Of a stretch of 64,000 nt of DNA, positions 41,655 through 50,579 are shown piece after piece; within the stretch, counting starts at the first letter, position 1; every line of letters starts with the position of its first letter. Both the position numbers and the translations under genes were made by a program. The DNA comes from Acidobacteriota bacterium (GTDB lineage Bacteria; Acidobacteriota; Blastocatellia; Pyrinomonadales; Pyrinomonadaceae), in the NCBI GenBank assembly GCA_016700175.1, contig CP065003.1, positions 186,001-250,000 on the forward strand, given 5' to 3'. Under the pieces are notes generated by a model that worked only from the letters and a program-made list of their open reading frames with translations, was not told the DNA's origin and made no database searches.

Positions 41655-43811
41655 CTATTTGCGGACAAGCGCACGCGCCGCTCCGGAATTCCCGACAGAA
41701 TCGAAGACCCTGAGGGCTATCGCGAACTCGCCCGTGCCTGCGATCTCCGTCTGAACGGTGAACGTTTCCGAACGGCTGTCGGGAATGCCGTCGTCGGCAT
41801 AGACCGCCTTCCAGGGTCCGCCGTTGATGCTGAACTCGGCTCGGGCTATGTAACTGGAGCTTTCTGACGCGGAGAAACGGACCGTAACATCGTTTCCGTT
41901 CACCTCCGGTGCGCCCGACACCGAGACCGTGGGAGCCGTGTTGTCGATATCGAACGGCAGGCTCGTAATCTCGCCGGCCAGCGCACGTGCTGACGGGTTT
42001 GACGGAAGATCGCTCGCCACAACGCGGAAAACGTATCGGCCGTCGGCGAACGCAAGGCCGTCGACGGTGTAGAAGTTCTCGGCGAGATTGCGCTCGAGAA
42101 GTTTGAACTCTTCGTCGCGGACCTCCTTAAAATAAACGGAATACACAAGGTCGTCGTCGTTCCGGTCCTCGGCGTTCCAGGTGAGCGACTGCGCACCCCT
42201 CTGATAAAGCTTTCGAGGAGCCTGAGCCGGCACGATTATTCCGAAATCGGCAGGGTCCATTCCGGAGGTCTCTATGTTCGGATCGACCGGAACCTGGGGA
42301 TTTGGCGCGAGGCCGACGTTCGGCGGAAGTACCTCGATCGACAGAATTTCGGGCGCGATGTTCGAAGGAAGGTACGAGACGTGGACTTCCAAAAGGCTGG
42401 CATCGCCGGATCCGGCAGGGAAGACCGCGCGCCATTGAAGGAAGGAAGCTCCAGGGCTTGCCACGGGTTCACCGGCCGCGTTTCCGTACGCCCTGCTCCA
42501 GTCGCTCCAGGTTTCGTCGGGCGATTCTGTGTTTCCGCTTCTCGTCTGGATCTGAACGCCGCCGGTTCCGCGCCACCAGATCCTTCCCCACGAGGCATTG
42601 CCGGAGGCGTTCAATACCGGGGACTCGTAACGCGATTCGGCGTTCGTCTCGCCGCCGATCCTGAAAATCTTGCCCTGGCTGCTTGTTGAAGCGAAGAGCC
42701 TGTTCCCGAAAACGTTGATCGCCGAGACCTGGCCCTCGCCGGTCTGGAGCGCCAGCGATTCGGTGCCTTCGTTGCGCACGCTGTAGATCCTTCCCTTGTC
42801 GGAAGTCCCGATCATCACTCCCCGGCCGGTCTGGTGCGCGTAAAGCGCGAAAGCGCTTACGGAATCCGATCGCCAGATGATATCGGCCTGTCCAGAAGGA
42901 AGCAGTCGGTAAACCGCCGACTTCGCGCCGGTCAGATCGTATTTGCTCTTCTGAGGAGCGGGAGGCGCGGGCGCGGCGTTCTTCGGCTTCGCGGCGGTGA
43001 CGCTCTTTGTTTCGGTCTTTTCGGGATCAGGTGAACTGCTCGCAGTGGATACCGAATCCCCGAGCGCGAGCGCGTAGAGCGATCCGTCGTTACCGGTCGC
43101 CAATTCGTGGATCTCCCTGAGAGGCGAATCCAGCAGGGCGAAGGCCTTTCTGTCCTGACCAAATCGCAAAACGAATCCGCCGGGATCCGTGCCTGCAAAA
43201 ACGTTTCCGTTAGCATCGGCGGTCAGCGAGATGATGTGCGTCTCGCTGGAATCGAACATAAGCGCGCTTTGAGCAGCGGCTCCCGCCGAGGTCACTCGGA
43301 AGATCCTTCCATTCTCGCCCGATCCCACTATCAAAGCTCCGTCGGAGCCAACTGCGAGCGACCATATGTACTTCTCGCCCGGCTCAAAATACACGGTCGG
43401 TGCACCGCCCGAAGGAATGCGGTAGACCTTTCCGTCCGGAGATGTTCCCGCGTAAACCGTTCCGTCGCGCCCGACGGCGAGAGCGGATACGTTCAGTTCG
43501 TCAAAGTCCGCGACCTGCGACGAGGTCCCGGCCTGGGTTACCCGGAACACCTTTCCGTCCGAACCCGTGCCGAGATAGACGTTCCCCGAAGCGTCGATCG
43601 CGGTGGACCATATGTAAGGCTGGCCGGTGTCTGCGAGCTCTTCAAGTCCGGGCGATCGGCTTATGGTTCCTTCGTTCGAGATCGAAACGTTGTACGCCTC
43701 GCCCTTCAGGACGTCCTCTTTCGAGTTCGTCGTCCAGATCGAAGGTTCGGAGGCGAAAGCTGAACTGGCAAAAAGCGAAATGGCGGCGATAAAAAGACAG
43801 AATTTCTTCAT
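41655..43811 (-). CDS. Secreted beta-propeller protein
   Basis: A 718-residue exported protein. Residues 1-20 are a signal peptide (ending FASSAFAS). Residues about 30-390 contain repeats of the pattern GNVYLGTGSDGKVFRVT, GTVYAGTSPDGKVYRIPSGG and GALIVGSGENGRIFRVTSAG, the blades of a beta-propeller of the NHL/PQQ-like kind. A Pro/Ala-rich linker near 265-295 interrupts the blades. The C-terminal part (about 430-718) has Ig- or fibronectin-like modules (NASGNASWGRIWWRGTG, TAPTVSVSGAPEVNGNDVTV). It should be a binding or scaffold protein at the cell surface. I chose ATG 43811 at the start of the signal peptide. Confidence 0.82.
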   Translation of the reverse strand: MKKFCLFIAAISLFASSAFASEPSIWTTNSKEDVLKGEAYNVSISNEGTISRSPGLEELADTGQPYIWSTAIDASGNVYLGTGSDGKVFRVTQAGTSSQVADFDELNVSALAVGRDGTVYAGTSPDGKVYRIPSGGAPTVYFEPGEKYIWSLAVGSDGALIVGSGENGRIFRVTSAGAAAQSALMFDSSETHIISLTADANGNVFAGTDPGGFVLRFGQDRKAFALLDSPLREIHELATGNDGSLYALALGDSVSTASSSPDPEKTETKSVTAAKPKNAAPAPPAPQKSKYDLTGAKSAVYRLLPSGQADIIWRSDSVSAFALYAHQTGRGVMIGTSDKGRIYSVRNEGTESLALQTGEGQVSAINVFGNRLFASTSSQGKIFRIGGETNAESRYESPVLNASGNASWGRIWWRGTGGVQIQTRSGNTESPDETWSDWSRAYGNAAGEPVASPGASFLQWRAVFPAGSGDASLLEVHVSYLPSNIAPEILSIEVLPPNVGLAPNPQVPVDPNIETSGMDPADFGIIVPAQAPRKLYQRGAQSLTWNAEDRNDDDLVYSVYFKEVRDEEFKLLERNLAENFYTVDGLAFADGRYVFRVVASDLPSNPSARALAGEITSLPFDIDNTAPTVSVSGAPEVNGNDVTVRFSASESSSYIARAEFSINGGPWKAVYADDGIPDSRSETFTVQTEIAGTGEFAIALRVFDSVGNSGAARALVRK

Positions 43812-43926
43812 TGGTAAAATGACCGGCGAGCGGTAAATGCAATATGCGGAACCATTTGAAAATACACGAAAACGCGGCAAAGCTCTAGGTAAGAGCAATG
43901 CCGCGGTATGTAGATTCCAGCAGAAG

Positions 43927-45270
43927 TTATGCCACTTTCGACCTGCTTGCCTTTTCCGACTCAGCGCGCCCGGGTTTCGCCGTGATGAACTGAAGCGCGT
44001 CCTTCAGGTCTTCCGCGTCGCCTGTGATCAGACGGGCGGTCCTCTCGCGTGTGAAGTACGCCCAGATCCACTCCGAAAGCACGAAAAGGCGGTTCCTGAA
44101 TCCGATAAGCATAACGATGTGAAGGACAAGCCACGCCATCCAGGCGAGAAAGCCGCCCATTTTGAATCTTCCGACCTCGACTATTGCCTTGTTCCTGCCG
44201 ATCGTGGCCATCGAGCCCTTGTCCTTGTACCTAAAGGGTGTGCGAGCTTCGCCTCTTATGTCGCCGAGTATGTTCTTCGCGGCCGACCAGGCCATCTGCA
44301 TCGCCGCGGGCGCAACACCCGGGACAAGCGAACCGTCCTCGTTCTCGACCCTCGCCATGTCTCCGATCACGAAGACGTTCGGTCTGCCTTTGACCGAAAG
44401 GTCATCATCGACGAGAACGCGGCCGGCGCGGTCGGTCTCTGCGCCGAGCATAGCCCCGAGAGGGGAAGCCGCGACTCCGGAAGCCCACACGACGACGCTT
44501 GAATCGATCCATTCATCGCCGACCTTGACCTCGCCGGGACGTATGTCGGTCACGAAACTATTCAGCCGGACCTCGACGCCCAGGTCTTCGAGATCCTTCC
44601 TGGCCCGCTCCGAAAGCTTTTCGGAGTAACTGTTCAGGATCCGGTCGGCGCCCTCGAGAAGCATCACCTTCGCTGATCTTGTGTCGATCGCCTTGAAATC
44701 CTTTGCAAGCGCCTGCCGCGCGATGCCGGCGATCGCACCCGCAAGCTCGACCCCGGTGGCGCCGCCTCCGATGACGACGAAGTTGAGGGGCTCGTGAGTG
44801 CCCTTTCGCATCGCGTCCCTTTCGGCAAGTTCGAAAGCGAGCAGGACGCGTCTGCGGATCTCAAGCGCGTCCTCTATCGTCTTGAGGCCGGGCGCGTCGT
44901 TTTCCCATTCGTCGTGGCCGAAATACGCGTGTCTGGCGCCGGCGGCCACGATCAGGTAATCGAAATCTATCGACAGGTCGTCCTTCAAAAGGACGGTTCG
45001 TCTGTCAAGATCGAAACCCGTGACCTCACCGAGGAGCACTTCGACGTTGGGGGCGCGGCGGAGGATCCTGCGGATCGGCGACGCGATCTGGCCAGGCGAA
45101 AGAACTGCGGTGGCGACCTGGTACAGAAGCGGCTGGAACGTGTGGTGGTTCTTTTTATCGACGAGCGTGACCTCGACGGGCTTGTCTTTCAAGGCCTTTG
45201 CCGCCTCGAGTCCGCCGAATCCGCCGCCGATTATCACTACCTTCGGTTTGTTCGTCCCTTCCTTTTTCAT
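43927..45270 (-). CDS. ndh: Type II NADH dehydrogenase (NDH-2)
   Basis: A 447-residue flavoprotein. The N-terminal FAD site is VVIIGGGFGGLEAAKAL and the NADH site is FVVIGGGATGVELAGAI (near 165). FQPLLYQVAT and NVFVIGDMA (near 300) are conserved in the family. The C-terminal segment (about 365-425) is amphipathic and hydrophobic (GGFLAWMAWLVLHIVMLIGF), the membrane-anchoring part typical of NDH-2. The enzyme passes electrons from NADH to quinone without pumping protons. It is complete, is followed at a distance by the beta-propeller gene, and its upstream gap is repeat island 4, so its promoter lies at the edge of repeat DNA. Confidence 0.93.
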   Translation of the reverse strand: MKKEGTNKPKVVIIGGGFGGLEAAKALKDKPVEVTLVDKKNHHTFQPLLYQVATAVLSPGQIASPIRRILRRAPNVEVLLGEVTGFDLDRRTVLLKDDLSIDFDYLIVAAGARHAYFGHDEWENDAPGLKTIEDALEIRRRVLLAFELAERDAMRKGTHEPLNFVVIGGGATGVELAGAIAGIARQALAKDFKAIDTRSAKVMLLEGADRILNSYSEKLSERARKDLEDLGVEVRLNSFVTDIRPGEVKVGDEWIDSSVVVWASGVAASPLGAMLGAETDRAGRVLVDDDLSVKGRPNVFVIGDMARVENEDGSLVPGVAPAAMQMAWSAAKNILGDIRGEARTPFRYKDKGSMATIGRNKAIVEVGRFKMGGFLAWMAWLVLHIVMLIGFRNRLFVLSEWIWAYFTRERTARLITGDAEDLKDALQFITAKPGRAESEKASRSKVA

Positions 45271-45375
45271 TTATTGTTCCCTCCACAATATACAACGAAC
45301 CATTCTGTGAAGTGTTTCACAAGCGGTCATTACGTTCAGACGGAGGAAGATTGCCGGTTAGGACAGGGGTTGGGA

Positions 45376-45440
45376 GTCTGTCGAGTCTGTCGGGTCTGCG
45401 GGGTCTATCGGGTCTGTCGGGTCTATTCGGTCTGTCAGGT
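45376..45440. repeat. Nonanucleotide array GTCTGTCGG
   Basis: Seven 9-bp units (GTCTGTCGA, GTCTGTCGG, GTCTGCGGG, GTCTATCGG, GTCTGTCGG, GTCTATTCG, GTCTGTCAG) stand in perfect period. More copies are at 45490-45548 and 45898-45940. Confidence 0.85.
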
Positions 45441-45607
45441 CCGACTGGAGCGCGGGCGGCCCGCCCGCAATGAGCGAAGCGAAGACTGTCTGTTCAGTCT
45501 GTCGGGTCTGTCGAGTCTGTTCAGTCCATCGGGTCTATCGAGTCCGTTCTGCAAACCGGATTTCCGAACATCGAAAATAGCCCGCTGCTTTAGCTGCGGG
45601 TCTTCGG

Positions 45608-45706
45608 CGAAGCGACGACCTGCATTTAGCCGTGGGCAAGCCCGCAGGGCGCAGCCCACGGAAGAGGTCCAACACAAATCCGGAGTCGCGTAGCGACGAT
45701 ACATTT
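45608..45706. repeat. 99-bp palindromic repeat, copy 1
   Basis: It runs from CGAAGCGACGACCTGCATTT to AGCGACGATACATTT and contains the hairpin CCGTGGGC...GCCCACGG and the CGTAGCGACG element. It differs from copy 2 at only two positions. Confidence 0.9.
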
Positions 45707-45955
45707 ACATCGGTCTAGTCTGTCGAGTCTGAAGTCGACGCTGTGGGAACATTCGGAGGCTTGATAGAGGAGTGCCCGCTCCGGAGGAGCGACGGATGGT
45801 AGCCCGGGGCAAGCCCGCAGGGCGCAGCCCCGGGTTAGCGGTCAACAATTTTCGAAAGCCCCGGAGGGGCGTCGCCTCATTTCGCATGCCGGGTCCGGAC
45901 AGTCTCCTCAGTCTATCGAGTCTGTTCAGTCTGTCGGGTTTCAGGTGTTGAGTCG

Positions 45956-46054
45956 CGAAGCGACGACCTGCATTTAGCCGTGGGCAAGCCCGCAGGGCGC
46001 AGCCCACGGAAGAGATCCAACACAAATCCGGAGTCGCGTAGCGACGATACGTTT
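45956..46054. repeat. 99-bp palindromic repeat, copy 2
   Basis: A direct copy of 45608-45706, 348 bases away, with two substitutions (GAAGAGGTCC to GAAGAGATCC and ACATTT to ACGTTT). Confidence 0.9.
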
Positions 46055-46156
46055 CAATCCCATACGTCTATCGAGGCTTTCGAGCAAACCGATATTCCGA
46101 CCATCGACAATAGCCCGCGGCTTCGGCGCGGAACTCCCGCCTTCAAGAATTCGCCT

Positions 46157-47428
46157 CTACCTGGCCCGCACGCCGTCGAAGAACATCCTCGCCCTGAGGA
46201 TCGCAGGCGCAGAAGCCGTCATATGGTCGAGTTCCGGATTCTTGATCACGAAGCGTTCGACGATCGATCCGGCATTTCTTCTCAGCACCCTGTAAGCGAC
46301 GTCGGAATTACCGCCGTCGACGATCGCGTCCGTTTCCAGGTTCACAAGCAGCATTGGTTTCGAAGGCGTCCAATCGTACGCATCGTTCTTTGCCATTTCA
46401 GCCACCACGGGATCAACCAGATCTTTCTCTTTCAGTGCTTTATAGAACCGAGGCGTGAGGACGTTCTCGATCGAGTTGCCGGCCTTCATAAGGCCGGCCG
46501 CGATCGCCAGCCGCGTAATTATCGTCTTGTCCTCGCGGTTGCGGTTGAACGCCTGCGAAACCGTTAAAGCCATCGCCGGCTCAAAATAGTTCGTCAGCTT
46601 GATCCCCCGGTTCTTGTGGAGCGAGTAAAGCATGTAAGACAGCAGGTACAAGCGCCCTATGAACCCTTCCTGAGACGTGTTCTCAGCCACAAGCCATTTT
46701 CGCATTGTCTCCGAGAGGTCGTACGGCCCGGACAAAGGCGCCGAAGCGGTCAGCCTGTACATCGGCCCGGTCGTTTCCTCGAGACGCCTTGCGGTCCACA
46801 TCGCGACCGCGCCTCCTTCCGAATATCCGGTTACGAACAGATCTCGTCCGACGCGTATGTTCATTCGGGCGGCGGCGATCCTCGCCGGAACGATCATATC
46901 TACGGCTGTGCGGCTGTTGACCTCTCCGAGCGGATACGGGTGAAACCCTTTCTCATCTCCGAGACCAAGATAATCAGGCATCGCGACGGCATAGCCGCCC
47001 GAGGCAAATGCGAGCATCGCCATCTCCGATTCTGAGAAATCGCCCTGGCCCTTGTATCTCGAGGGCGAGCGGTCCCTGTCGGCGGTGGTTCCGTGATTGA
47101 AAATCACGAGCCCGTTGGGAGCTCCGTTCGCCGGCAGCGCGAGGAGGCCGTTCACGACCACCATCTTGCCGGAGTAATTGAGGCTTGAATAATCTATCCG
47201 GAAAAGCCGGACCGAAGATCCCGCTTTGATACCGGAGTTCGGCCCGAAGACGGCATCGATCCTTCCGTTAAGTTCAGAGGGTTCGACGGTGGCCGTCTGC
47301 CTGAGGCCCGAAAGCGAAGCTTGGGTGGCCGATGGCTGGGAAAATGCGGCCGTCGCGAAGAAAACCGAGAAAAGGACCGAGGCAAGCAAAGCCGTTGGTC
47401 TCATCGAGAATACCCTTGAACGTTTCAT
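46157..47428 (-). CDS. Exported alpha/beta hydrolase (lipase/esterase-like)
   Basis: A 423-residue hydrolase. A signal peptide (residues 1-30, ending AAFSQ) is followed by an alpha/beta fold with an oxyanion HG motif (VIFNHGTT near 118), the nucleophile elbow GYSEGG (near 200), and a late Asp and His (VNLETDAIVDGG near 362; PELDHMTASAPAIL near 400). This matches secretory-lipase or prolyl-peptidase-like hydrolases, which cleave ester or amide bonds outside the cytoplasm. The start at 47428 is supported by GGGAGGA 8 bases upstream. The gene comes last in its direction before repeat island 4. A gap of about 230 bases separates it from the upstream gene, so it may have its own promoter. Confidence 0.85.
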   Translation of the reverse strand: MKRSRVFSMRPTALLASVLFSVFFATAAFSQPSATQASLSGLRQTATVEPSELNGRIDAVFGPNSGIKAGSSVRLFRIDYSSLNYSGKMVVVNGLLALPANGAPNGLVIFNHGTTADRDRSPSRYKGQGDFSESEMAMLAFASGGYAVAMPDYLGLGDEKGFHPYPLGEVNSRTAVDMIVPARIAAARMNIRVGRDLFVTGYSEGGAVAMWTARRLEETTGPMYRLTASAPLSGPYDLSETMRKWLVAENTSQEGFIGRLYLLSYMLYSLHKNRGIKLTNYFEPAMALTVSQAFNRNREDKTIITRLAIAAGLMKAGNSIENVLTPRFYKALKEKDLVDPVVAEMAKNDAYDWTPSKPMLLVNLETDAIVDGGNSDVAYRVLRRNAGSIVERFVIKNPELDHMTASAPAILRARMFFDGVRAR

Positions 47429-47660
47429 TTTCGAATCCTCCCTTACACGACTTGCCGTTCGCTGCAAATGCCAAGACAGTTTCACCTCTCGACCGATTTT
47501 CTTTCGAGACCGAAACCAGCGCATTTCCGGCCGTGCGAAACGCGGCTGGCTAATGTCGCCATCGGTTTTTTCTGGAGACTAGTTTGGGCGGAGTGTGTTA
47601 GGCATCGTCTATGCAAATGGGACGATCAGCCTTCGATTGGCGGGCGCGGATAAAGGCGAA

Positions 47661-48752
47661 CTAAACGCTACCTGCTATCTCCACTACCTTCCCGTCCTTG
47701 ATACGGATGTCCGTAAAATCCATACAATTGTATGGCCGTTCAACCGAGTACTGCCACGATTCGCGGCGTCCGATCCTTGAGTAATGGGAAGGAAAACCGA
47801 GCTCGCGCAAAACATCGAGGGGTTTTTCGAGATTCGTACAAGACGCCCCAACGACGCCATCGAAATGTTTTGTGAAAAAGGTGTCGAAAAGAGAACTATA
47901 CTTGGTGTCGTTTGGCCTAGAAAGAAAGAGCAAGGCGACGTCTTTGCTTTCCAGCGACCTGATTTTCAGTTTCTCCCAATTCTTCTTCTCCCGGGACCTT
48001 GAAACCGAGACTTTCGTTCCACGCTCCATGATCGATTCAAAAGAGCAGTATTCCGCATTTGTCACCAGGCCCTTGCTCCCGACGCGACTTTCACATTTGC
48101 TCCTAAGGGGAATTTCGACTTTCAGGTAATAAATATCCGATACCGGATCAATTTCAAGCTCCGCCAATGTCGAGATCTCGTCAAGTTCCTTCCGGAGTTC
48201 GGCACCCAGTTCTTCTGAACACTTGTCCACCGCGCGTCCATAGCTGATCACCACCTCCGAAGTTCCGTCCTTTGAAGTCGTGAAGAACTGCTCAAGCTGA
48301 AACGGAACCGATAGATCGAAGCCTTTCGAGCGGATGAATCGGATCTGCGGATTCGAGGCCAGTTCTTCCGTGTCTTCGGTCGACGCGCACTGGGTCCTGC
48401 GTGTAAATAGCAGATCGTCCAGCTTGGCCGGGGTCAGGTCGCTGTAGTCAAGACCTCCCGAGCCGTCCGAGTGCTTCTCAGCATGTATCAACAGAAGGTC
48501 ATTTCCGCGGGCGAAGACCGCCATTGATATGTTGAACCCGATGTCGCCGTAGACCGCCTTGTGGTCGAGCCTTCCAAGGAATTTAAAAGGTTTGTCAATG
48601 TATATTCGGTATTTCGCAGAGTGGGTCGTTCGGACGACGTTGCGAGAGATCTTAAGATAGTCGAAATCGACCGTTTCTTGAGGAGTTTCCTGAGCCCAGA
48701 CGGCAAGGGCAAACAGAAAAAACACACCGAGCGTTGATCCAAATGTCCTCAT
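47661..48752 (-). CDS. Exported protein of unknown function
   Basis: I do not recognise this 363-residue protein. A signal peptide (residues 1-20, ending AVWAQ) is followed by a mixed, soluble region with several Cys residues (for example RRTQCASTEDTEE, RSKCESRVG, VGASCTNLEK). The pattern suggests a secreted or periplasmic protein with disulfide bonds. The ATG at 48752 starts 8 bases after the ThiF stop. Codon use looks less GC-biased than its neighbours, for example many TTT/TTC and AAG codons, but this is only an eye impression. It is probably at the 3' end of the AroDE/ThiF operon. Confidence 0.7.
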   Translation of the reverse strand: MRTFGSTLGVFFLFALAVWAQETPQETVDFDYLKISRNVVRTTHSAKYRIYIDKPFKFLGRLDHKAVYGDIGFNISMAVFARGNDLLLIHAEKHSDGSGGLDYSDLTPAKLDDLLFTRRTQCASTEDTEELASNPQIRFIRSKGFDLSVPFQLEQFFTTSKDGTSEVVISYGRAVDKCSEELGAELRKELDEISTLAELEIDPVSDIYYLKVEIPLRSKCESRVGSKGLVTNAEYCSFESIMERGTKVSVSRSREKKNWEKLKIRSLESKDVALLFLSRPNDTKYSSLFDTFFTKHFDGVVGASCTNLEKPLDVLRELGFPSHYSRIGRRESWQYSVERPYNCMDFTDIRIKDGKVVEIAGSV

Positions 48753-48760
48753 GTCAGATC

Positions 48761-49783
48761 TCAATTCCCGACATACCTCGAATAGATCGCCCGGGCCTCG
48801 GAGACGTCGTCCGTCCCCTGGATTATCGCCCGCGCGTCGCGGAAGAGCGTAACCGTTCGGCCGTCGAGCGAGAACCGGAGAAGATACTCGTTCCGTTCGG
48901 TCTTCAGGCTCTTCGCCAAAGACTCCTCGAGTCTCGCAAGATCGATCTCGGTGCCCGCGGCCGGCATTATCTGCACCGCGTTCCTTCCGCATAGCGAGGT
49001 CAGCGTTTCCTGGTTTTCCTCCGAAAGGAACTCGAACTCGCGTTTCCCGCAGCAGACGCAGTCAGCATCGGGCGACTTCATCTTTATCTTCCGCCAGTCG
49101 CCGCGCCATATGTCGATCTGAAGAAGCGACCCGTGAAGCTGATCCGTCTGGCCTGTAAGGACCTTGATCGCTTCGGTGACCTGCACCGAGGAAACGCTCG
49201 CGATGATCGGCTGGACTACGCCCGCCGTGTCGCAGGTCGGAGCCGATCCCGCGGGCGGCATCTCGCCGAAAATGCACCGGAGGCACGGGGTTTCGCCCGG
49301 CCTGATCGTCATCGTCGTGCCGTACGAGGAGACGGCGGCGCCGTAGATCCAGGGCCTCCCGAGTTTTACGCAGGCGTCGTTGATCAGGTACCGGACCTGG
49401 AAATTGTCCGAGCCGTCGATGACGAGGTCGACATCCGAGACAAGTTCTTCCGCGTTTGAAAAATTGACGTCGGCGACGATTGCTTCGACCTCGATCTCCG
49501 AATTCACTTCGGCAAGCCGGTTCTTTGCCGCGACGGCCTTCGGAAGCCTCTCTTCCGCGTCCGATTCGGTGAACAGCGTCTGTCTCTGCAGGTTGGAATA
49601 CTCGACGAAATCGCGATCGACGATCCTCAGACAGCCGACTCCGGCACGCGAGAGCATTTCGGCGTGAGAGGCGCCAAGCGCACCGCAGCCGAGGATCAGC
49701 ACACGGGCTCTGCCGAGGGCTTCCTGGCCCTCGCGCCCTATGCCTTCGAAGAGTATCTGCCTGCTGTATCTGTCCTGGATCAT
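48761..49783 (-). CDS. thiF: ThiF/MoeB-family adenylyltransferase
   Basis: A 340-residue E1-like enzyme that adenylates the C-terminal Gly of a ThiS- or MoaD-type carrier, the first step of sulfur transfer for thiamine or molybdopterin. The nucleotide site is VLILGCGALGASHAEML (near 28-44), with NLQRQTLFTESD near 68, VIDGSDNFQVRYLIND near 117, and paired zinc cysteines CLRC (near 163) and CVCC (near 235). A C-terminal domain (about 255-340) with LCGRNAVQI is typical of ThiF rather than MoeB. The substrate choice remains inferred. No thiS or thiG is adjacent. It lies 50 bases after the zinc-ribbon gene. Confidence 0.88.
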   Translation of the reverse strand: MIQDRYSRQILFEGIGREGQEALGRARVLILGCGALGASHAEMLSRAGVGCLRIVDRDFVEYSNLQRQTLFTESDAEERLPKAVAAKNRLAEVNSEIEVEAIVADVNFSNAEELVSDVDLVIDGSDNFQVRYLINDACVKLGRPWIYGAAVSSYGTTMTIRPGETPCLRCIFGEMPPAGSAPTCDTAGVVQPIIASVSSVQVTEAIKVLTGQTDQLHGSLLQIDIWRGDWRKIKMKSPDADCVCCGKREFEFLSEENQETLTSLCGRNAVQIMPAAGTEIDLARLEESLAKSLKTERNEYLLRFSLDGRTVTLFRDARAIIQGTDDVSEARAIYSRYVGN

Positions 49784-49833
49784 TCGGAAGCAAAGATTAC
49801 CATACGGACGGCAGCCGTTGCTTCCCGGGCCGG

Positions 49834-50553
49834 TCAGTCGAGAAGGAACTCTATGAACTCGCGGATCACACTTATCGAGCCTGAACCCTTGTATTCCGCC
49901 GTGGCCGGAGTCCGAAGTCTGTCGATCGAAGCCGTGAACTGTTCCTGTTTCAGACGGTTCCGGTCTTCCGAGATCTGCCGCTTCTCTTTTTCACGGGCCA
50001 GATCGAGACCGCCTTTCTGAATGAACCGGACGATATTGGGCAGTTCCTGCGCGTCGAACCAAACGCCGTGAGGCTTGCAGGAATCGATCACAACCCCCGA
50101 TATGCGCGCGAAATTGCTTCGGTTCATAAGCACGCCGCAGGCGGGACACGGCACGTAACGGATCTCGGATGGGTGCTCGCCGCCGCCCATGTCCCCGAGC
50201 CTCTTTATCACGGCGGCCTGGCCTTCTTTCTCGGAACAGATCGATTCGAATGTGTCCACATCGCACCAGACACCCGCGCACCGCTCGCATTCGTGCAGCC
50301 TGACGCTGTCGACCTCGATCATCGTGAGTTTCGAACGGCATCTCGGGCAGTCTCCCGGAGGTTTTTCCGCCACGCTGGATGGTGAAACGGCGCGGCTTCC
50401 GCAAAGCGGGCAGTAGTTCGATCCTTCGAATATCGTCTCAAAGCAGTTGCCGCAAGACATTGTCTTGAGGCGGCTCCTGCAGTGACCGCAACTGACGGAA
50501 TTGTCGACTACGGACGCCCCGCAGTTCGGGCAGTTTAGGGCTTGTACTTTCAT
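49834..50553 (-). CDS. Multiple zinc-ribbon protein (TFIIB-type zinc fingers)
   Basis: A 239-residue soluble protein with many paired cysteines: CPNCG (near 8), CGHC, CGNC, CPLCG (near 48), CPRCRS (near 69), CERCAGVW (near 83) and CPACG (near 128). The C-terminal part has a conserved GVWFDAQEL motif of the zf-TFIIB type (DUF-like family, LAREKEKR). It probably binds zinc in several small ribbons and has a scaffold or nucleic-acid role; no enzyme domain is seen. It lies 26 bases past AroDE and 50 bases before ThiF on the same strand, inside the operon. Function is unknown. Confidence 0.78.
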   Translation of the reverse strand: MKVQALNCPNCGASVVDNSVSCGHCRSRLKTMSCGNCFETIFEGSNYCPLCGSRAVSPSSVAEKPPGDCPRCRSKLTMIEVDSVRLHECERCAGVWCDVDTFESICSEKEGQAAVIKRLGDMGGGEHPSEIRYVPCPACGVLMNRSNFARISGVVIDSCKPHGVWFDAQELPNIVRFIQKGGLDLAREKEKRQISEDRNRLKQEQFTASIDRLRTPATAEYKGSGSISVIREFIEFLLD

Positions 50554-50579
50554 TGTTCTTCGGAATCGGGAAGATCAGA

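Larger units (their letters stand above)
45271..46156. repeat. Intergenic repeat island 4
   Basis: This 886-bp gap has no gene. It contains 9-bp GTCTGTCGG-type arrays (45376-45440, 45490-45548, 45898-45940), two 99-bp repeats 97% identical (45608-45706, 45956-46054), a CCCGGGGCAAGC...GCAGCCCCGGG hairpin at 45798-45833, and AGCCCCGGAGGGGC near 45859-45872. Confidence 0.8.

Noticed and set aside
45198..45473. Possible small gene at the edge of island 4
   Set aside because: The product is a Leu/Ser/Gly string made by the 9-bp array, without support from a start site.
45376..45940. CRISPR array in island 4
   Set aside because: Repeats are 9-bp tandem units with no constant spacer length, and no cas gene is in the window.
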